Shown here: piece after piece, positions 1 through 9,697 of the stretch
Position numbering within the stretch: position 1 is the stretch's first letter
How the letters are laid out: each line of letters opens with the position of its first letter
Assembly: GCA_021234155.1 (NCBI GenBank)
Contig: JAJEKV010000004.1
Coordinates: 23,347,122-23,411,121 of the forward strand
DNA from: Isoetes taiwanensis
Lineage: Eukaryota > Streptophyta > Lycopodiopsida > Isoetales > Isoetaceae
DNA length: 64,000 nt
Direction: 5' to 3'
The notes under the pieces: generated by a model
What the model was told of the DNA's origin: nothing
Databases searched by the model: none
The model's input: only the letters and a program-made list of their open reading frames with translations
Made by a program: the position numbers and the translations under genes

Positions 1-1190
1 CAATTTGGTCTCTTACTTCTAAACATCTCATTCTGATCGAATTTACCATGTTGATATTCTGGCACAAATCAGGTAATGAAGCACAAGTTAGATTTAATCG
101 GAGGGTCTGGTGTTTTGGCTGATGGCATAATGTTCTTGCATAATATGTTGGCAATAAGTCCCAAGGTATGGTTAATTAGGGTGTTTTGCACGTATTTAGA
201 TGATATTGGAATCCATGCAGACAACATATTTTTGTTGTTGCAACCAGCAAAGCTGCCTACACTACTCTCTATTTTAATATCATTTCTTAGATCTAAGGAG
301 GCATTTTCTGAAACAAATTATCATTTCTTGGATCTTAGAAAACATTTTCTGCAATTTCTTGTATCGTTTTGGACCCGACTTTCTGGTGCATGATCAAATT
401 AAAGTACACTAAGAAGACAGTGATGTACATCTACATGACCAAATTATACACAAGTCAAAATAATTGTAACATGGGGCATCAAATCAAATAAGGCATCAAA
501 TAAGTTATGGTCTCCACGTGGCCTTAGTCTAACTGAGTATTTGGGCCTTCTATGACATGTACACACCACGCTCATAAGTCGATATCATCTTCTCAATCTG
601 CAGGAAAAACACATGTCAATCGTGGCTTGAGAATTTGGGATCTTCCAAACTAACAAAACTCGTGCTAGCAGTATTATTTTTTCTCCTTGCAAAATATTAA
701 TCTACTACTGACTACTTGTAAATGATCATGTGAGATGTACACTTCAACTACCATATGAAACTGTGTTTCCTCTCATTGCTTAATTGACAACTATTATATA
801 AAACCATGTTTTCTATTATTGCTAAATTGACCCAGTTAAATCCTTAAAATAACAACAATTACCCGAAGCAAAAGCTCGGTCAATGGCATCAAAGATATTA
901 ATCATCGAAGCATAATAAAGGAAGCTTCATGCTTGGTTGAAGGCTTTAATATGTATTGAAAAAGCACTACCCTGGGGATGGCCACTAGGCCAGGCCGTAG
1001 ATGATGGACAAATCATACTTCGTTTGCATCATGATTGTTTGTCAATGGCCACTATTACATTTTCTTCAGGTTCACACTTTTGAATATCTCAGGTTCACAT
1101 CAAATCTCCATCCATTCTTCAAAGATTTCAGAATGCAGGATGACAATTTTAACAGGTGTGGAGTGCTCTAAACCGTAACACATAGGCAAC
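1..1190. other. AT-rich stretch without recognisable gene
   Basis: I find no coding signature here. The one open frame of about 100 codons (76-393, + strand) has no recognisable motif and its composition matches the surrounding AT-rich DNA. No transposon termini or RNA gene were recognised. Confidence 0.5.
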
Positions 1191-1196
1191 ATGTTA

Positions 1197-1376
1197 TTCC
1201 AGAATACATATTTGATTTCTTAGAAAGCAAAAGTGTATTCCAGAATACACATTTGCTTTCTTAGAAAATTAAAAATGTATTCCAGAATACACTTTTGCTT
1301 TCTCTGAAAATCCAAAGTGTATTCTGGAATACATGTTTGTTTTTTAGAAAAGCAAAAGTGTATTCCAGAATACACC
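1197..1376. repeat. Five tandem copies of a TTCCAGAA palindrome
   Basis: An 18-bp near-perfect palindrome, GTGTATTC-CA-GAATACAC, recurs about every 40 bp: full copies near 1237, 1278, 1318 (centre TGG instead of CCA) and 1358, and a partial one at 1197. The spacers are T-rich (TTGCTTTCTTAGAAAA-like). Each core reads TTCnnGAA, the pair of inverted half-sites typical of a heat-shock element. The minus-strand frame through the array encodes only the repeated translation of this unit, so I do not call it a gene. Function is unknown; a minisatellite is the simplest reading. Confidence 0.75.
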
Positions 1377-1842
1377 TTTCTTTTTACATTTTTTGTTTTA
1401 TGTGCCCTATTGTTCATTTCTTTACTTGATTGTTTTCTTGTTTTTTATTCAGCCATTAGATCATCATAACATGTCAAACATGTTTGATGGAACAACTAAA
1501 TGTGAAGACTTGGGACCGATACCCAGTTGTAACATCTGACAAGCGTCCTGCTCAATATGCACCAAATTTGGAGGGTGCCAAATTAATGTACTGAAAAATT
1601 TTAAAGAAATAATTATTATTTTTTCTTCTCTATTTTGATGTTTTTGATATCTCACTTTCAGAGATTATGTATTCATGTCTACATTTTGCCATTTTCAAGG
1701 GTGTTTCTTTGCAAAAAACAAACTTGTCACTTAATGAGGGGCTAAAATGAGGGGAAAAAAAATTTGAACCTTCTGAAATTTTCAAGTTCATTCAAAAAAG
1801 GCCACTTTTAAGAGCATGGTGTTTTTTTAAAGGGAATCTTTG

Positions 1843-1870
1843 AAACGGGAGTGCTGCAACACTCCCGTTT
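1843..1870. repeat. Perfect 11-bp hairpin
   Basis: AAACGGGAGTG and CACTCCCGTTT form a perfect inverted repeat around the 6-nt loop CTGCAA. No T-run follows it that would make it a terminator. It may be the collapsed remnant of a foldback or MITE-type element, but no flanking target duplication was identified. Confidence 0.6.
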
Positions 1871-2054
1871 AATTTGCAATCTTGTTAACTGTTTTTACAA
1901 TACCTTCTCCATCTCTATGAACTTTTTAATCTGACCACTGCTTGAATAAGATGCACAGCAGACCACAACAGCAATTCTTCTTGACTCAGGGCATTACAAG
2001 TCTGGCATTTTCCCATTCCAAAGCATGTGATCCATTTTTGCCACATTTGACCTT

Positions 2055-2440
2055 TCCACAGATGGATGCAGAGATATGGGCACTGTAAATTTTTTAGCTA
2101 TGAATCGATGTTGCTAATCAATGGGTCGTTATTGAAACAAATGATACTTACCTCTCAGATTGCTAGAACTCAAATGAAAACCCTCTCGAACATAAGCATA
2201 TGCAACTACCTTCAACCAAGGAAGAGATCTCAAAACGTTGCCCCACTAGGCAGATGCAGAGATATGGCCTCTGTAAAATTTTCAGCTATGAATCAATGTT
2301 GCTAATTAATGGATCGTTATTGAAACAAATGATACTTACCTCTGATCACTAGAATTCAAAAGAAAACCCTTTAGAACATAGGCATATGCGACCGGCTTCA
2401 GCCAAGGAAGAGGACTGAAGACGTCTGCAATGGCAACCCA
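2055..2440. repeat. About 195-bp tandem duplication
   Basis: Two diverged copies lie head to tail. Both carry ATGCAGAGATATGG, then CAGCTATGAATC-like, GTTATTGAAACAAATGATAC, TTACCTCT and a CATATGC segment ending in CCAAGGAAGAG. The first starts near 2063 and the second near 2253. No protein family is recognisable in either copy. Confidence 0.7.
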
Positions 2441-2466
2441 GTCTCAACCGACGACAACACACAACC

Positions 2467-2580
2467 AGAAGACCACAAGCAGATGAATCGACAAAGCATA
2501 AATCGGCAACAATTTTTATAGAAGACCACAAGCAGATGAGTCGGCAAAGCAGAAGAGACACATCGGCAACAATTTTTAGA
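2467..2580. repeat. About 60-bp tandem duplication
   Basis: The segment AGAAGACCACAAGCAGATGA ... TCGGCAACAATTTTTA occurs twice in succession (from about 2467 and from about 2520). The second copy has a short insertion (GAAGAGACACA). Confidence 0.7.
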
Positions 2581-2639
2581 GATCCTAAACTATTTGGTCC
2601 ACTCTTAGCAAATATAGAGAAATTTAATCACGACCGTAG

Positions 2640-2815
2640 GATTTTGCCTCTCGTAAAAGATCAGTGGCCAAGAAACGGTGCACTCTATAAATACAGTTTC
2701 GTATACATAGATGAATACGGCCACCAAATTACAAATTATAGAAAAACCTTAGTAAAAAGTGTACAAAAACATAAAAAGAACCCCTTGTTATTGCGCTATA
2801 TATTTGGCATTTGTC
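2640..2815. repeat. Dispersed repeat shared with 53030-53195
   Basis: This block shares a series of matching words in the same order with 53030-53195: AAGAAACGGTGCACTCT / AAGAAATGGTGCACTCT, TACATAGATGAATACG / TACATCCATTCGAATACG, AAAACCTT, AGTGTACAAAAACA / GCGTACAAAAACACA, and CCCCTTGTTATTGCGCTA / CCCCTGTTATTATGCTA. It is a dispersed repeat of unknown type. A frame of 109 codons crosses it (2536-2865), but the distant copy does not keep a reading frame, so I do not treat it as a gene. Confidence 0.55.
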
Positions 2816-3339
2816 GTCTTCGTTGTCATTGTTTGAGGTTCTCTCTTGTTCGGTTGATGAATTGAAAGCTGTTGTTGTTGTTTTGGCTGGGCGTGTCCCT
2901 GCTCTCGTTTTTCTTCTATGACTTGCACATGGTGGTCGTCGTCGGCGCCGTTTGAGTGATTTATCCTATGACTGGTTTTTGAAGGTTGTTGCAACTATCT
3001 CCACACTAGAAGAGGACAACATATTTACTTGCCAAGGTAAGGCATTGTCAATGATCAAGTTTGAGGCTTAATAAATGGTTAGATTCATCCTTATAACTTT
3101 ATTGTATTTGTTCATTTGCAGGAGTAGACATGTTAGCAAGTAATTGGAGAACCTTGAATTTATTAAACTGGCATTTGAGGCCCTTGTACCTTAATTGACG
3201 AGCCTTTGTTAGCAATTTCTTAAACAAGGTTTACGAAAATGTACATCAAATTTTGTCTCGGGCCTTCTCATCTCGTAGGGGGATGTCTGGGATTGTCGCA
3301 GCATTGTCTGCATTGAAAAGAATGGGGGAGAGTCAGAGC

Positions 3340-3653
3340 TGCTAAAGCTAGAGGACTATTGACTTCATGTACCATGAATTAGAACTGTTCCGTGATAGTA
3401 GCCCTACTAGCGGAGTTAGAGAAAAGGAGTTACTATCTCAGATCGAGGCTATGAAAACTGTAAAAGTTACTGAAGCCAAGGTGAAGGCAGGGTTGCAATG
3501 GTTCAAGGCTAGAGATAGATGTATCCGGTTCTTTGTTACTGCTGCAAGAAGAAGGAAACTCATTACTTCTATACATTCTTTGGTATTGTCGGATGGCTCT
3601 CAAATCCTTGCATCTTAAACAATATCTTTATCAATATTTTTCTTCATTCTGTG
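3340..3653 (+). pseudogene. LINE-A ORF2 fragment, 5' part (L1-type)
   Basis: The frame 3367-3618 encodes a segment resembling the linker between endonuclease and reverse transcriptase in plant L1-type LINEs. It has a Leu-rich helix, a Lys-rich stretch, then the signature order W-F-K-x-R-D-R-C-I-R-F-F, a run of arginines (AARRRKLITSI) and LVLSDGSQI, equivalent to the family's WLxxGDxNTKFFH ... RRxxNxI ... LxDxxG. It is cut at 3653 by insertion of the gypsy element, and its continuation lies at 20544. The endonuclease and start expected upstream were not found, so this copy was already truncated or decayed. Confidence 0.7.
3649..3653. other. Target-site duplication of gypsy element 1, left
   Basis: CTGTG occurs directly before the left LTR and again directly after the right LTR (20539-20543). 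A 5-bp duplication is normal for Ty3/gypsy integrases. Confidence 0.85.
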
Positions 3654-5261
3654 CGTGACGTTCCAAGTATTTATACGGTATACGTATAAATATATTGACA
3701 CGTCACCCAGTATAGGTACGCCACCATGGGGCATGGTGACCTAGGGGGTTGACCTAAAAGGGATTTAATTAGCTATGTTAATTAAATCATTAAGGATAAT
3801 AAATTAAGGAAATTAATAATTAAGAAGGACAATTAAGCTAATTATGGTTTAGGAAGGCGCCACCTGGCCAAACTCGATTGGCCAGCATGGTGATTACTAA
3901 TTGGATCCATTAAGGTGGATCACCACCCCCATATCAACCATAATCGAACCAGCAGAGCGCCCAAGGAGTAGTTGAGCGCCCAAGAACTGTTGCTGACTTC
4001 ACCAAATCACTAAACAATCACTAGCTGTCGCTGCCACCCTAGTTACAGCACTATGGAAGCACCCCACGATAATGGGTCCAGCCGAAACACGGGTTAGTAG
4101 TAGTTTAGCTTGTGAATTGTAGGATAGTACTTCATTACTCTCTTTTCTGATTGCCTTTGTTGAAATTAACCCTTCTTTGGTAAGTAGGATTACATTTCAA
4201 TTATGAATGGTGCTCTGTTGAGGAATGATTGATGTATCTATGAAGTATTTCGGTAGCTTCCGTTAAGGGGGGTTTAAAGGGGGTAGAGACCTCTGAGCTC
4301 ACATATGATAGTATGCTCCTAGATAGAGCCCTGTAATATTCCCATTAGATGCGGCACTGTGTGCAAGAGACCACCGGGTTGTAGGCGCTATGGTGCGGCT
4401 TAGCACCGGAAAAAGGGACCTGATGGTGAAGTGGGGGTGGGGTCTTGCACGAACATAAAAGGCTCACGAGACTCCCTACGAGTGGGCTAGGCGATGGCCG
4501 GTCCGTGGAGGGGCGGGTATGGGTCCGACACTCCACGGGTGTAGAGATGTGATCCGTATGGAGCATCTTTGCGCTTTGAGTAGATTTAGGGTGAGTAAGT
4601 TGGGTACGGATGCGGGGGTCGCTAATGCGGCACGTATCCTCTAGCTCACCCATGGAACCACTGTGATCCTGGAAGGGGACGCCTCCACGACCTGCCTCAT
4701 CGGACCCGGGGTGTCATGAACCCTGGAGTAGACTCAAAAGGGTGATACCTTGAGTGCGTCTCAGGAAGGCTATAAGCGAAGCCATAGCGTGAATCGACCC
4801 ATCCGCAAAGTGTGCGGGAGGGGCGGATGGAGTGGACAACCCTAGCCGATGTTCTATGCCGATAGCGCCATGCCAAGACTCGGTCTGCTGATCTCTTGAG
4901 GCCCGGCCATGGTCGATCCTCACCGAGTCCGGAGGGGGTAGAACCACGAGGTTTGGGGTGTTTTCTTAGTTTTAGATGCATATTCTTTGCCGTTGGTATT
5001 TGGATGGATGTGCCACCCTTCGTGGTGGTTATTTATATGTGATTTATGCTGTGTGCTAACCCTTGTATTCATGCTTCCACGACGTAGGAGCCCATCGAAG
5101 GCGTGGGCCGAATGACACCTCCGTGTCCTTCACTTGAGCATCTCTACGTAGATGGCCCGGGTCAGACGGAGGGCCCTGCTCATGGCGAGATGGTCGCCAT
5201 GGGAGGGGAAAGTCCCCGTATGTATACGGCCGGGGGTCGTATATATTCAGGGAGCGTCACG
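3654..5261 (+). repeat. 5' LTR of element 1
   Basis: About 1.6 kb and nearly identical to 18923-20538. The intact termini, read from the other LTR, are TGTGACG...CGTCACA, a 7-bp inverted repeat. This copy starts CGTGACG and ends CGTCACG, one substitution at each end. The first 50 bp hold a palindrome-rich block (TTATACG-GTATA-CGTATAA) with an ACACGTCACC box (ACGT core) and a TATA-like run (GTATAAATATAT at about 3684); promoter use is only a possibility. Small open frames inside the LTR are not conserved in the sister LTR and are not called. Confidence 0.92.
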
Positions 5262-5262
5262 G

Positions 5263-5280
5263 TGGTATCAGAGCCGTGAT
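5263..5280 (+). other. Primer-binding site, initiator Met-tRNA
   Basis: TGGTATCAGAGCCGTGAT begins one base after the LTR. TGGTATCAGAGC is the usual complement of the 3' end of plant initiator methionine tRNA found in many plant LTR retrotransposons, so this is the minus-strand primer site. Confidence 0.9.
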
Positions 5281-5570
5281 TTCGGTTGCTCGAAATCATA
5301 GCACTGGCCAAACCCTAACTCGTAGTTCGTTAGTTAGGAGGAGGCTAATCTAGTGTGTTGCTTAGTCCTCTTTGATGCTTGGCTTTGTGTTAGGTTAAAG
5401 TAAGAAATTGTAGGTCTAAAGAAGTTAGGGCGACTGGAGGCCCCAGTTTGGAGGGGTTATAAATTTTTGTAGGTAGTTCAAATGAAGGAGAAAGTGGTTC
5501 CATTGGATCGGGCGTACCCCAAATACCCCAGGACAGTCGTCGCTGGCGGAGAAATGGTCAAGGGAAGGCC

Positions 5571-5762
5571 CGAAAGTCAACTCGGGCGCCGCTTGATTTC
5601 TGTCGCCTTGCAGTCGAGGTGGGAGAGCCAAAAATGCAGTCGGCGCCCGACCGTACCGTCGCGAGTCAACGCGGGCCCGAAAGTCAACCCGGGCGCCGCT
5701 TGCTTTTCGTCGACCTCTAGTCGCGGTGGGAGCGCGTAGAATGCCGTCGGCGCCCGACCGTA
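5571..5762 (+). repeat. Two 107-bp leader repeats with GC-rich hairpins
   Basis: The untranslated leader holds two tandem units starting at 5571 and 5678 (both CGAAAGTCAA). In each, CGGGCGCCG near the start can pair with CGGCGCCCG near the end, giving two strong GC stem-loops of about 60-80 nt in the genomic RNA. Element 2 has comparable GC-rich inverted words in its leader (48020-48110). Such structures are typical of retroelement dimerisation, packaging or translation-control signals; this role is inference. Confidence 0.65.
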
Positions 5763-6044
5763 TTTTCCCCGCGTATTTCCGCCGTATAATTATTTTATAA
5801 TAAAAAAAAATAAAAAGTTAATAAGAAAAATTTTAAAATTTCAAAAGTTAACTGGCCGTTAAAGTTTTTTTATTTCCACCTTGCCTTCAGCGCCTCCGCC
5901 TGCCGGATCCGACGCCCGCCATAGCCGCCAGACTCGACCTTGTTTCTTCGCCCTTGTTCCTCGCTAACCCTAGCGCCTTCGCTACCGCCTCCCTAGCCGC
6001 AAGCGCCCTACCGCCTGTTCTTCTAGATCTTAGCGCCATAAGCC
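5763..6044 (+). other. Leader with pyrimidine tract before ORF-A
   Basis: An A/T-rich stretch (5770-5870) is followed by C/T-rich sequence ending CTGTTCTTCTAGATCTTAG about 10 nt before the ORF-A ATG. The pyrimidine run and AG would fit a 3' splice site, as also seen before ORF-B and ORF-C. Use as a splice acceptor is not proven. Confidence 0.4.
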
Positions 6045-7304
6045 ATGGCCAACACCAAGAGTGCTCGGGACCCCACTACCCTTACTATAGCCCAGATCTA
6101 CGCTTTGATCGCTCGGAATATGGCTACCGACCCTGCTTTGATTGACATACTTCTAGACGAGCTAGTAAACAGATTTGAGAACAATGATAGGATCCCCTAT
6201 CCCATTTACCACTTCTCGAAGCCATTCTTGATCCGACTGAACCTCCGCCAGCTCCCTTACACCATGGCCGAGCAACCTGACTTGGTCATGATGCTGATTA
6301 AATTCTACCCTCCCGAATGTGAAGGACACACCGAGGAGGGGGACATAAGGGACGAGGCCGACCGTATCAGAAACTTGGCCAGGGAGGATGACCGCCGAGA
6401 GATAGAACGAGCCGATACGGTGGCTCGGGCTAGGGAGTACCGGTACCTCGGGGATGGAGTCGCCGTCATAGATGGCAGGGCGATTGAGATTCCCCCATAC
6501 CGATGGGATGAGGATTCCCGCAGCTTCATATGGGGGCAGATCCCTGACATCAGCATAGACCATTTAATAACAATCCAGATTGACATGGCCCAGAGGCCCA
6601 ACCGGTACCACGCTGAACTCCTTCGCCGTAGTGTAGCCCAACATTATGCTCAGGTTGAAGAAGACCTTAGGAGAGCCCAGGAGTTCCGGGAAGAGCAGGA
6701 GAGTCTCCAAAGGGAGAAAGAGAAGAAGGCTCGGCAAGACCAGCCGAACCCACAGGGGAAAGGGGCATCTGGGAGTGGGCAGGGCCCAACCCCAACAGAG
6801 CATACAACGGTGAAGCACCGGAGGAAGTCCGTCGCCCGGAAGTCCGGCAGTCAATACAAGGAAAAGTTAAGGACTGTCGGCGCTTTTGGCAAGAATGCGA
6901 GCTCCAGTCGGAGGCAGGAGCGGGTGGATGCGTCCCGACCAGCTGTTGGGGCCAAGACTGTGCCTGCATCAAGGGGGCCGCCTCCAAACCCTGCTCCACA
7001 GAGGAAGCCCCACCGATATAGACCCAGTACCGTGGCCTTACGGGAGATCCATAAGTTTCAGAAGTCAACCCAACTTCTGATACGGAAGCTTCCCTTCCAG
7101 AGGTTGGTTCGGGAAATTGCCCAGGAGTTCAAAACCGACCTCCGCTTCCAGACATTTGCTATTTTGGCACTCCAAGAGGCTGCGGAGGCCTATCTAGTGG
7201 CACTTTTCGGTGACGCCAATCTTTGCGCGATCCACGCAAAGAGGGTCACCATCATGCCTAAGGATTTGGCCCTCGCCCGCAAGATTCGGGGGGAGTATCC
7301 TTAG
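6045..7304 (+). CDS. ORF-A: retrotransposon-encoded histone H3 fusion protein
   Basis: This intact 419-residue protein starts in a strong plant context (AGCCATGGCC). Residues 1-190 are a mixed helical region with no family I recognise. Residues 190-235 are a charged Glu/Arg/Lys helix, possibly coiled-coil. Residues 236-319 are a low-complexity Gly/Pro/Lys/Arg linker that includes ARKS (264-267), the context of K9 and K27 in real H3 tails. Residues 320-419 are a complete histone H3 core: KPHRYRP, the alpha-N helix with [54 protein letters not shown] and the end RGE. Counterparts of K56, K79 and Cys110 are kept, and loop 1 has canonical length, unlike CENH3. Changes include STVALREI for GTVALREI and TFAIL for SSAVL at the variant-specific site. 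The core should dimerise with H4 and enter nucleosomes; this is inferred from the fold. It lies inside the LTRs, sense to gag, and is conserved in decayed form in element 2. Confidence 0.93.
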   Translation: MANTKSARDPTTLTIAQIYALIARNMATDPALIDILLDELVNRFENNDRIPYPIYHFSKPFLIRLNLRQLPYTMAEQPDLVMMLIKFYPPECEGHTEEGDIRDEADRIRNLAREDDRREIERADTVARAREYRYLGDGVAVIDGRAIEIPPYRWDEDSRSFIWGQIPDISIDHLITIQIDMAQRPNRYHAELLRRSVAQHYAQVEEDLRRAQEFREEQESLQREKEKKARQDQPNPQGKGASGSGQGPTPTEHTTVKHRRKSVARKSGSQYKEKLRTVGAFGKNASSSRRQERVDASRPAVGAKTVPASRGPPPNPAPQRKPHRYRPSTVALREIHKFQKSTQLLIRKLPFQRLVREIAQEFKTDLRFQTFAILALQEAAEAYLVALFGDANLCAIHAKRVTIMPKDLALARKIRGEYP

Positions 7305-7506
7305 CATATTTTGCAGGGGTTTCACATTGTAAATACTTTTTTTGATATTTAATAAAAACTTTTTATTTTGTATTAAAAACCTTTTTATATTGTATTAAAT
7401 ACGAAAATGCTGACGTCAGCATAAATAAAAGGGGTTAAAAAGGATTTTCAAAGTTCATTTCAATTGTTCTATCTGTTTCTCTTCCTTCCTCCTTCCTTCC
7501 AGCGCC
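7305..7506 (+). promoter_or_regulatory. ORF-A/ORF-B intergenic region with CRE-like palindrome, TATA-like box and pyrimidine tract
   Basis: AT-rich sequence with AATAAA-like signals follows the ORF-A stop (TTAATAAAAAC near 7350). A perfect 12-bp palindrome GCTGACGTCAGC (7409-7420) contains TGACGTCA, a bZIP recognition core. TAAATAAAAG (7422-7431) directly after it resembles a TATA box, 76 nt before the ORF-B start. A long C/T tract ending CCTTCCTTCCAG (to about 7501) sits just before CGCCATGG and looks like a 3' splice acceptor. Either an internal promoter or a spliced subgenomic RNA could express ORF-B. Both are inferences. Confidence 0.5.
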
Positions 7507-9697
7507 ATGGCAGCCACCGACCTGCTTGCATGGTACCAAGATGGAGAGCACTGGGATCCGCAAGTGCCCTTCGACCTGTTGCGGCCCTTGCTATGTCAGC
7601 GCCTTGATCTCATCACCAATATGCAGCGGCACCCAGACTATGCCGGATTCCTAGAGTTTTACACAGAGGAGATGCTTCCTTTGTGTATTCTTCTTGGGGA
7701 TCCTCCCCAGTTGTATCTGGAACGGGAGGTAGTCCAGGATATGTTAGGGGGCGACACCCATGCATATGATGTGCTGAAGGAAAGCTTCGATGGGGCAAGC
7801 ACCTGCCCGTTGTACAGCATCAGGGGCGACAATATCTTGAAGTTGCCTTCGCCCTAGCCATCCTCATGGATCAATACGTTGAGGATGAGACTTTGCCTGC
7901 AGAGAAAGGCAAACTTCCTGAATCTCCCGAGGAGGGAGAAGATGAGCATATAGGCATGAGTGACTTCACCCGTTGGAAGCAGTTGGCAGAGGAGATGCCA
8001 CCACGCCGGGAGCAAGCTGCACGCTTGTCAGGGTTAGACGCCCTCCCAGTTGTGTACAGGGTAAATTTTAAGGGTCCTAAATGTTTTTCTATTCAAATTA
8101 AGATTGGCTAAACCTATTGAAAATAAAAGTTCATAGATTTTTATTAGGCGAAATTTGATAAAATAAAACCCTTTAGTCATCTTCCCACTTGGCTAAAATG
8201 TAAAAATTTTATGATATGAAATTCTTGTATTTGCGAATTTTTCTTGGTTGATGGCAAACTACAACTATTTAACTTCAAATTCTAAGCACTCATTAGCACA
8301 TGAATGAATGCTTCCATTACGAAACAATAACAAGTTTAAAGTACAACTTATAAGGAGCAAATAATACCATTTGAGGGAACACACATATTTATGTTGGGGT
8401 CAAATGCGTCCAAATGGCTAACTCGGTGCATATAGCCCGTTAAGGTCCACAATTGCAAGAATAAAACACTATTACTTAGAGCTTAAAATGCTCACCAGAT
8501 AACATTTTTCATAATCTTTAACCTAAACAACTTATAAATTCAAATTCAATATCCATCAAAGCATGATTGATGTAGCTAATGGCGATTCCTAAATTAAAGA
8601 GGCTTCTGAATAGATTCAATATGGCTATTTGAATTAATTAGAATGCACCTAATCAGCTTCAAAGAAGGCGATTTAGCATGTCATAATGCAGCCAATCCTG
8701 GCTAAACTCTAGGTGTCCAAAATTTTCCCCCTTTTGGAATGGCTAAATTATCTTTTTTCTTAAAACATGATCTCTATTAATTTTAGCCACAAAATTTGAC
8801 TGAAGGTCAAAAAAGTAGCCATTTGGCGAATTTTAGCCACTCTTTAATACCTTGGTTGTGTACCACCAAGGGCAAGAATATCTTCTCTTGGATGATATCA
8901 TCTGGACTTATCACATGATGGCTGGATTTAAGCGCCGGCGTAAGGACCATGTGCTCTATGAGCTAGCGGAGTATTGTATGGATGATTTCATCGACTTCGC
9001 TCCTATTGAGCTTTTCCCGGAGGTGCAGCAGTTACTCCAGTTCCGCCAGGACACCATAGAGCCGGCTGAGACTTTGCTACGGCTCCGGGAACTGGTGATG
9101 CAGGATCCGGCTTCTCAGCCCTCACCGGATGCCTTTACAGCTATGGGAATTAATATGGTTGAGGTTCCTTCCGGTTCGGATGAGGAGGGAGAGGATCTAT
9201 ACCATAATCCTACTCATTTGAAGGAAGAGCAGCAGGAACTTAAGGAAGAAGAAGTCCCCATGGATTTAGACAAGGAGGTGGCCACGTCAGAGACCCCACA
9301 AGGGACAGTATTGGGAAACCACCTTACTCGTTTCTTCCTATCAGCTTTTCGACAGGGGCAAGTTCTTTTTATAGCCCGAGATTTAGGGCCGGAGGCTGAA
9401 GCTTCATGGTGGACCCTCCGTGCTCTATCCACATTGGCTGGGCACAAGAAGCTTCCCTATCGTACGTTCACTTATGTACTCGTACGACGGGATCTCGCCC
9501 TGACGGCCTTGGGACAAGACATTGCACCCTGGATGAGCATGAAGCTCCTTACAGCAGCCCCATTGGCTGTTGCTTACCCGCCAGAGGTTGCTTCCATTGC
9601 GGCTGCCACAGTAGACCCAGGGCTGACTCTGCTTCGATACCGACCGCCGCCACCACCTCCTCGGTCTACGAATGAAGAGGGGGGACCTAGCTCTTAA
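7507..9697 (+). pseudogene. ORF-B: accessory protein of unknown function, frameshifted and split by a hAT-like insertion
   Basis: The ATG lies in good context (CGCCATGG). The frame runs 7507 to about 7800, shifts near 7800-7815, continues to 8056, is cut by a 798-bp insertion, and resumes in frame at 8863-9697. Together it encoded about 460 residues. I recognise no family. The protein looks bipartite: the first half contains LPVVQHQGRQYL and the second LPVVYHQGQEYL, each followed by a helical stretch, suggesting two related modules. An acidic Glu-rich linker follows (about 9180-9290), then LTRFFLSAF and a helical C-terminal part ending in a proline run (PPPPPP). Element 2 carries a diverged homologue at 43910-46194 with the same order. 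It sits between the H3-fusion gene and ORF-C, sense to gag. A structural or nuclear role is only a guess. Confidence 0.7.
8057..8854. mobile_element. Non-autonomous hAT-like element in ORF-B
   Basis: This 798-bp AT-rich insertion is flanked by a perfect 8-bp duplication GTTGTGTA (8049-8056 and 8855-8862). Its ends read CAGGGTA and, on the other strand, CAAGGTA, like the short CARGG termini of hAT elements. Removing it with one duplication restores the ORF-B frame through VVYHQGQ, which matches the internal repeat of that protein. It encodes no transposase. Several GGCTAAA/TTTAGCC words recur inside it. Confidence 0.75.

Noticed and set aside
3684-3695. Definite LTR TATA box
   Set aside because: Only about 30 bp from the LTR start and embedded in a palindromic AT block. 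Kept only as a possibility in the LTR entry.
4345-4981. Minus-strand frames inside the LTR
   Set aside because: Not conserved in the other LTRs and without motifs. Shadows of GC-rich repeat DNA.
7002-7301. Centromeric H3 (CENH3)
   Set aside because: Loop 1 has the canonical FKTDLRFQ length and the first core helix is canonical. CENH3 has a longer, divergent loop 1.
6045-7304. ORF-A as an ordinary host histone H3 gene or pseudogene
   Set aside because: It lies inside the LTR borders, sense to gag, with a 320-residue non-histone extension in frame, and element 2 has the same arrangement.
8057-8854. Intron in ORF-B (GT near 8061)
   Set aside because: The restored reading needs a joint at the 8-bp duplication, not at an AG, and hAT-like termini are present.
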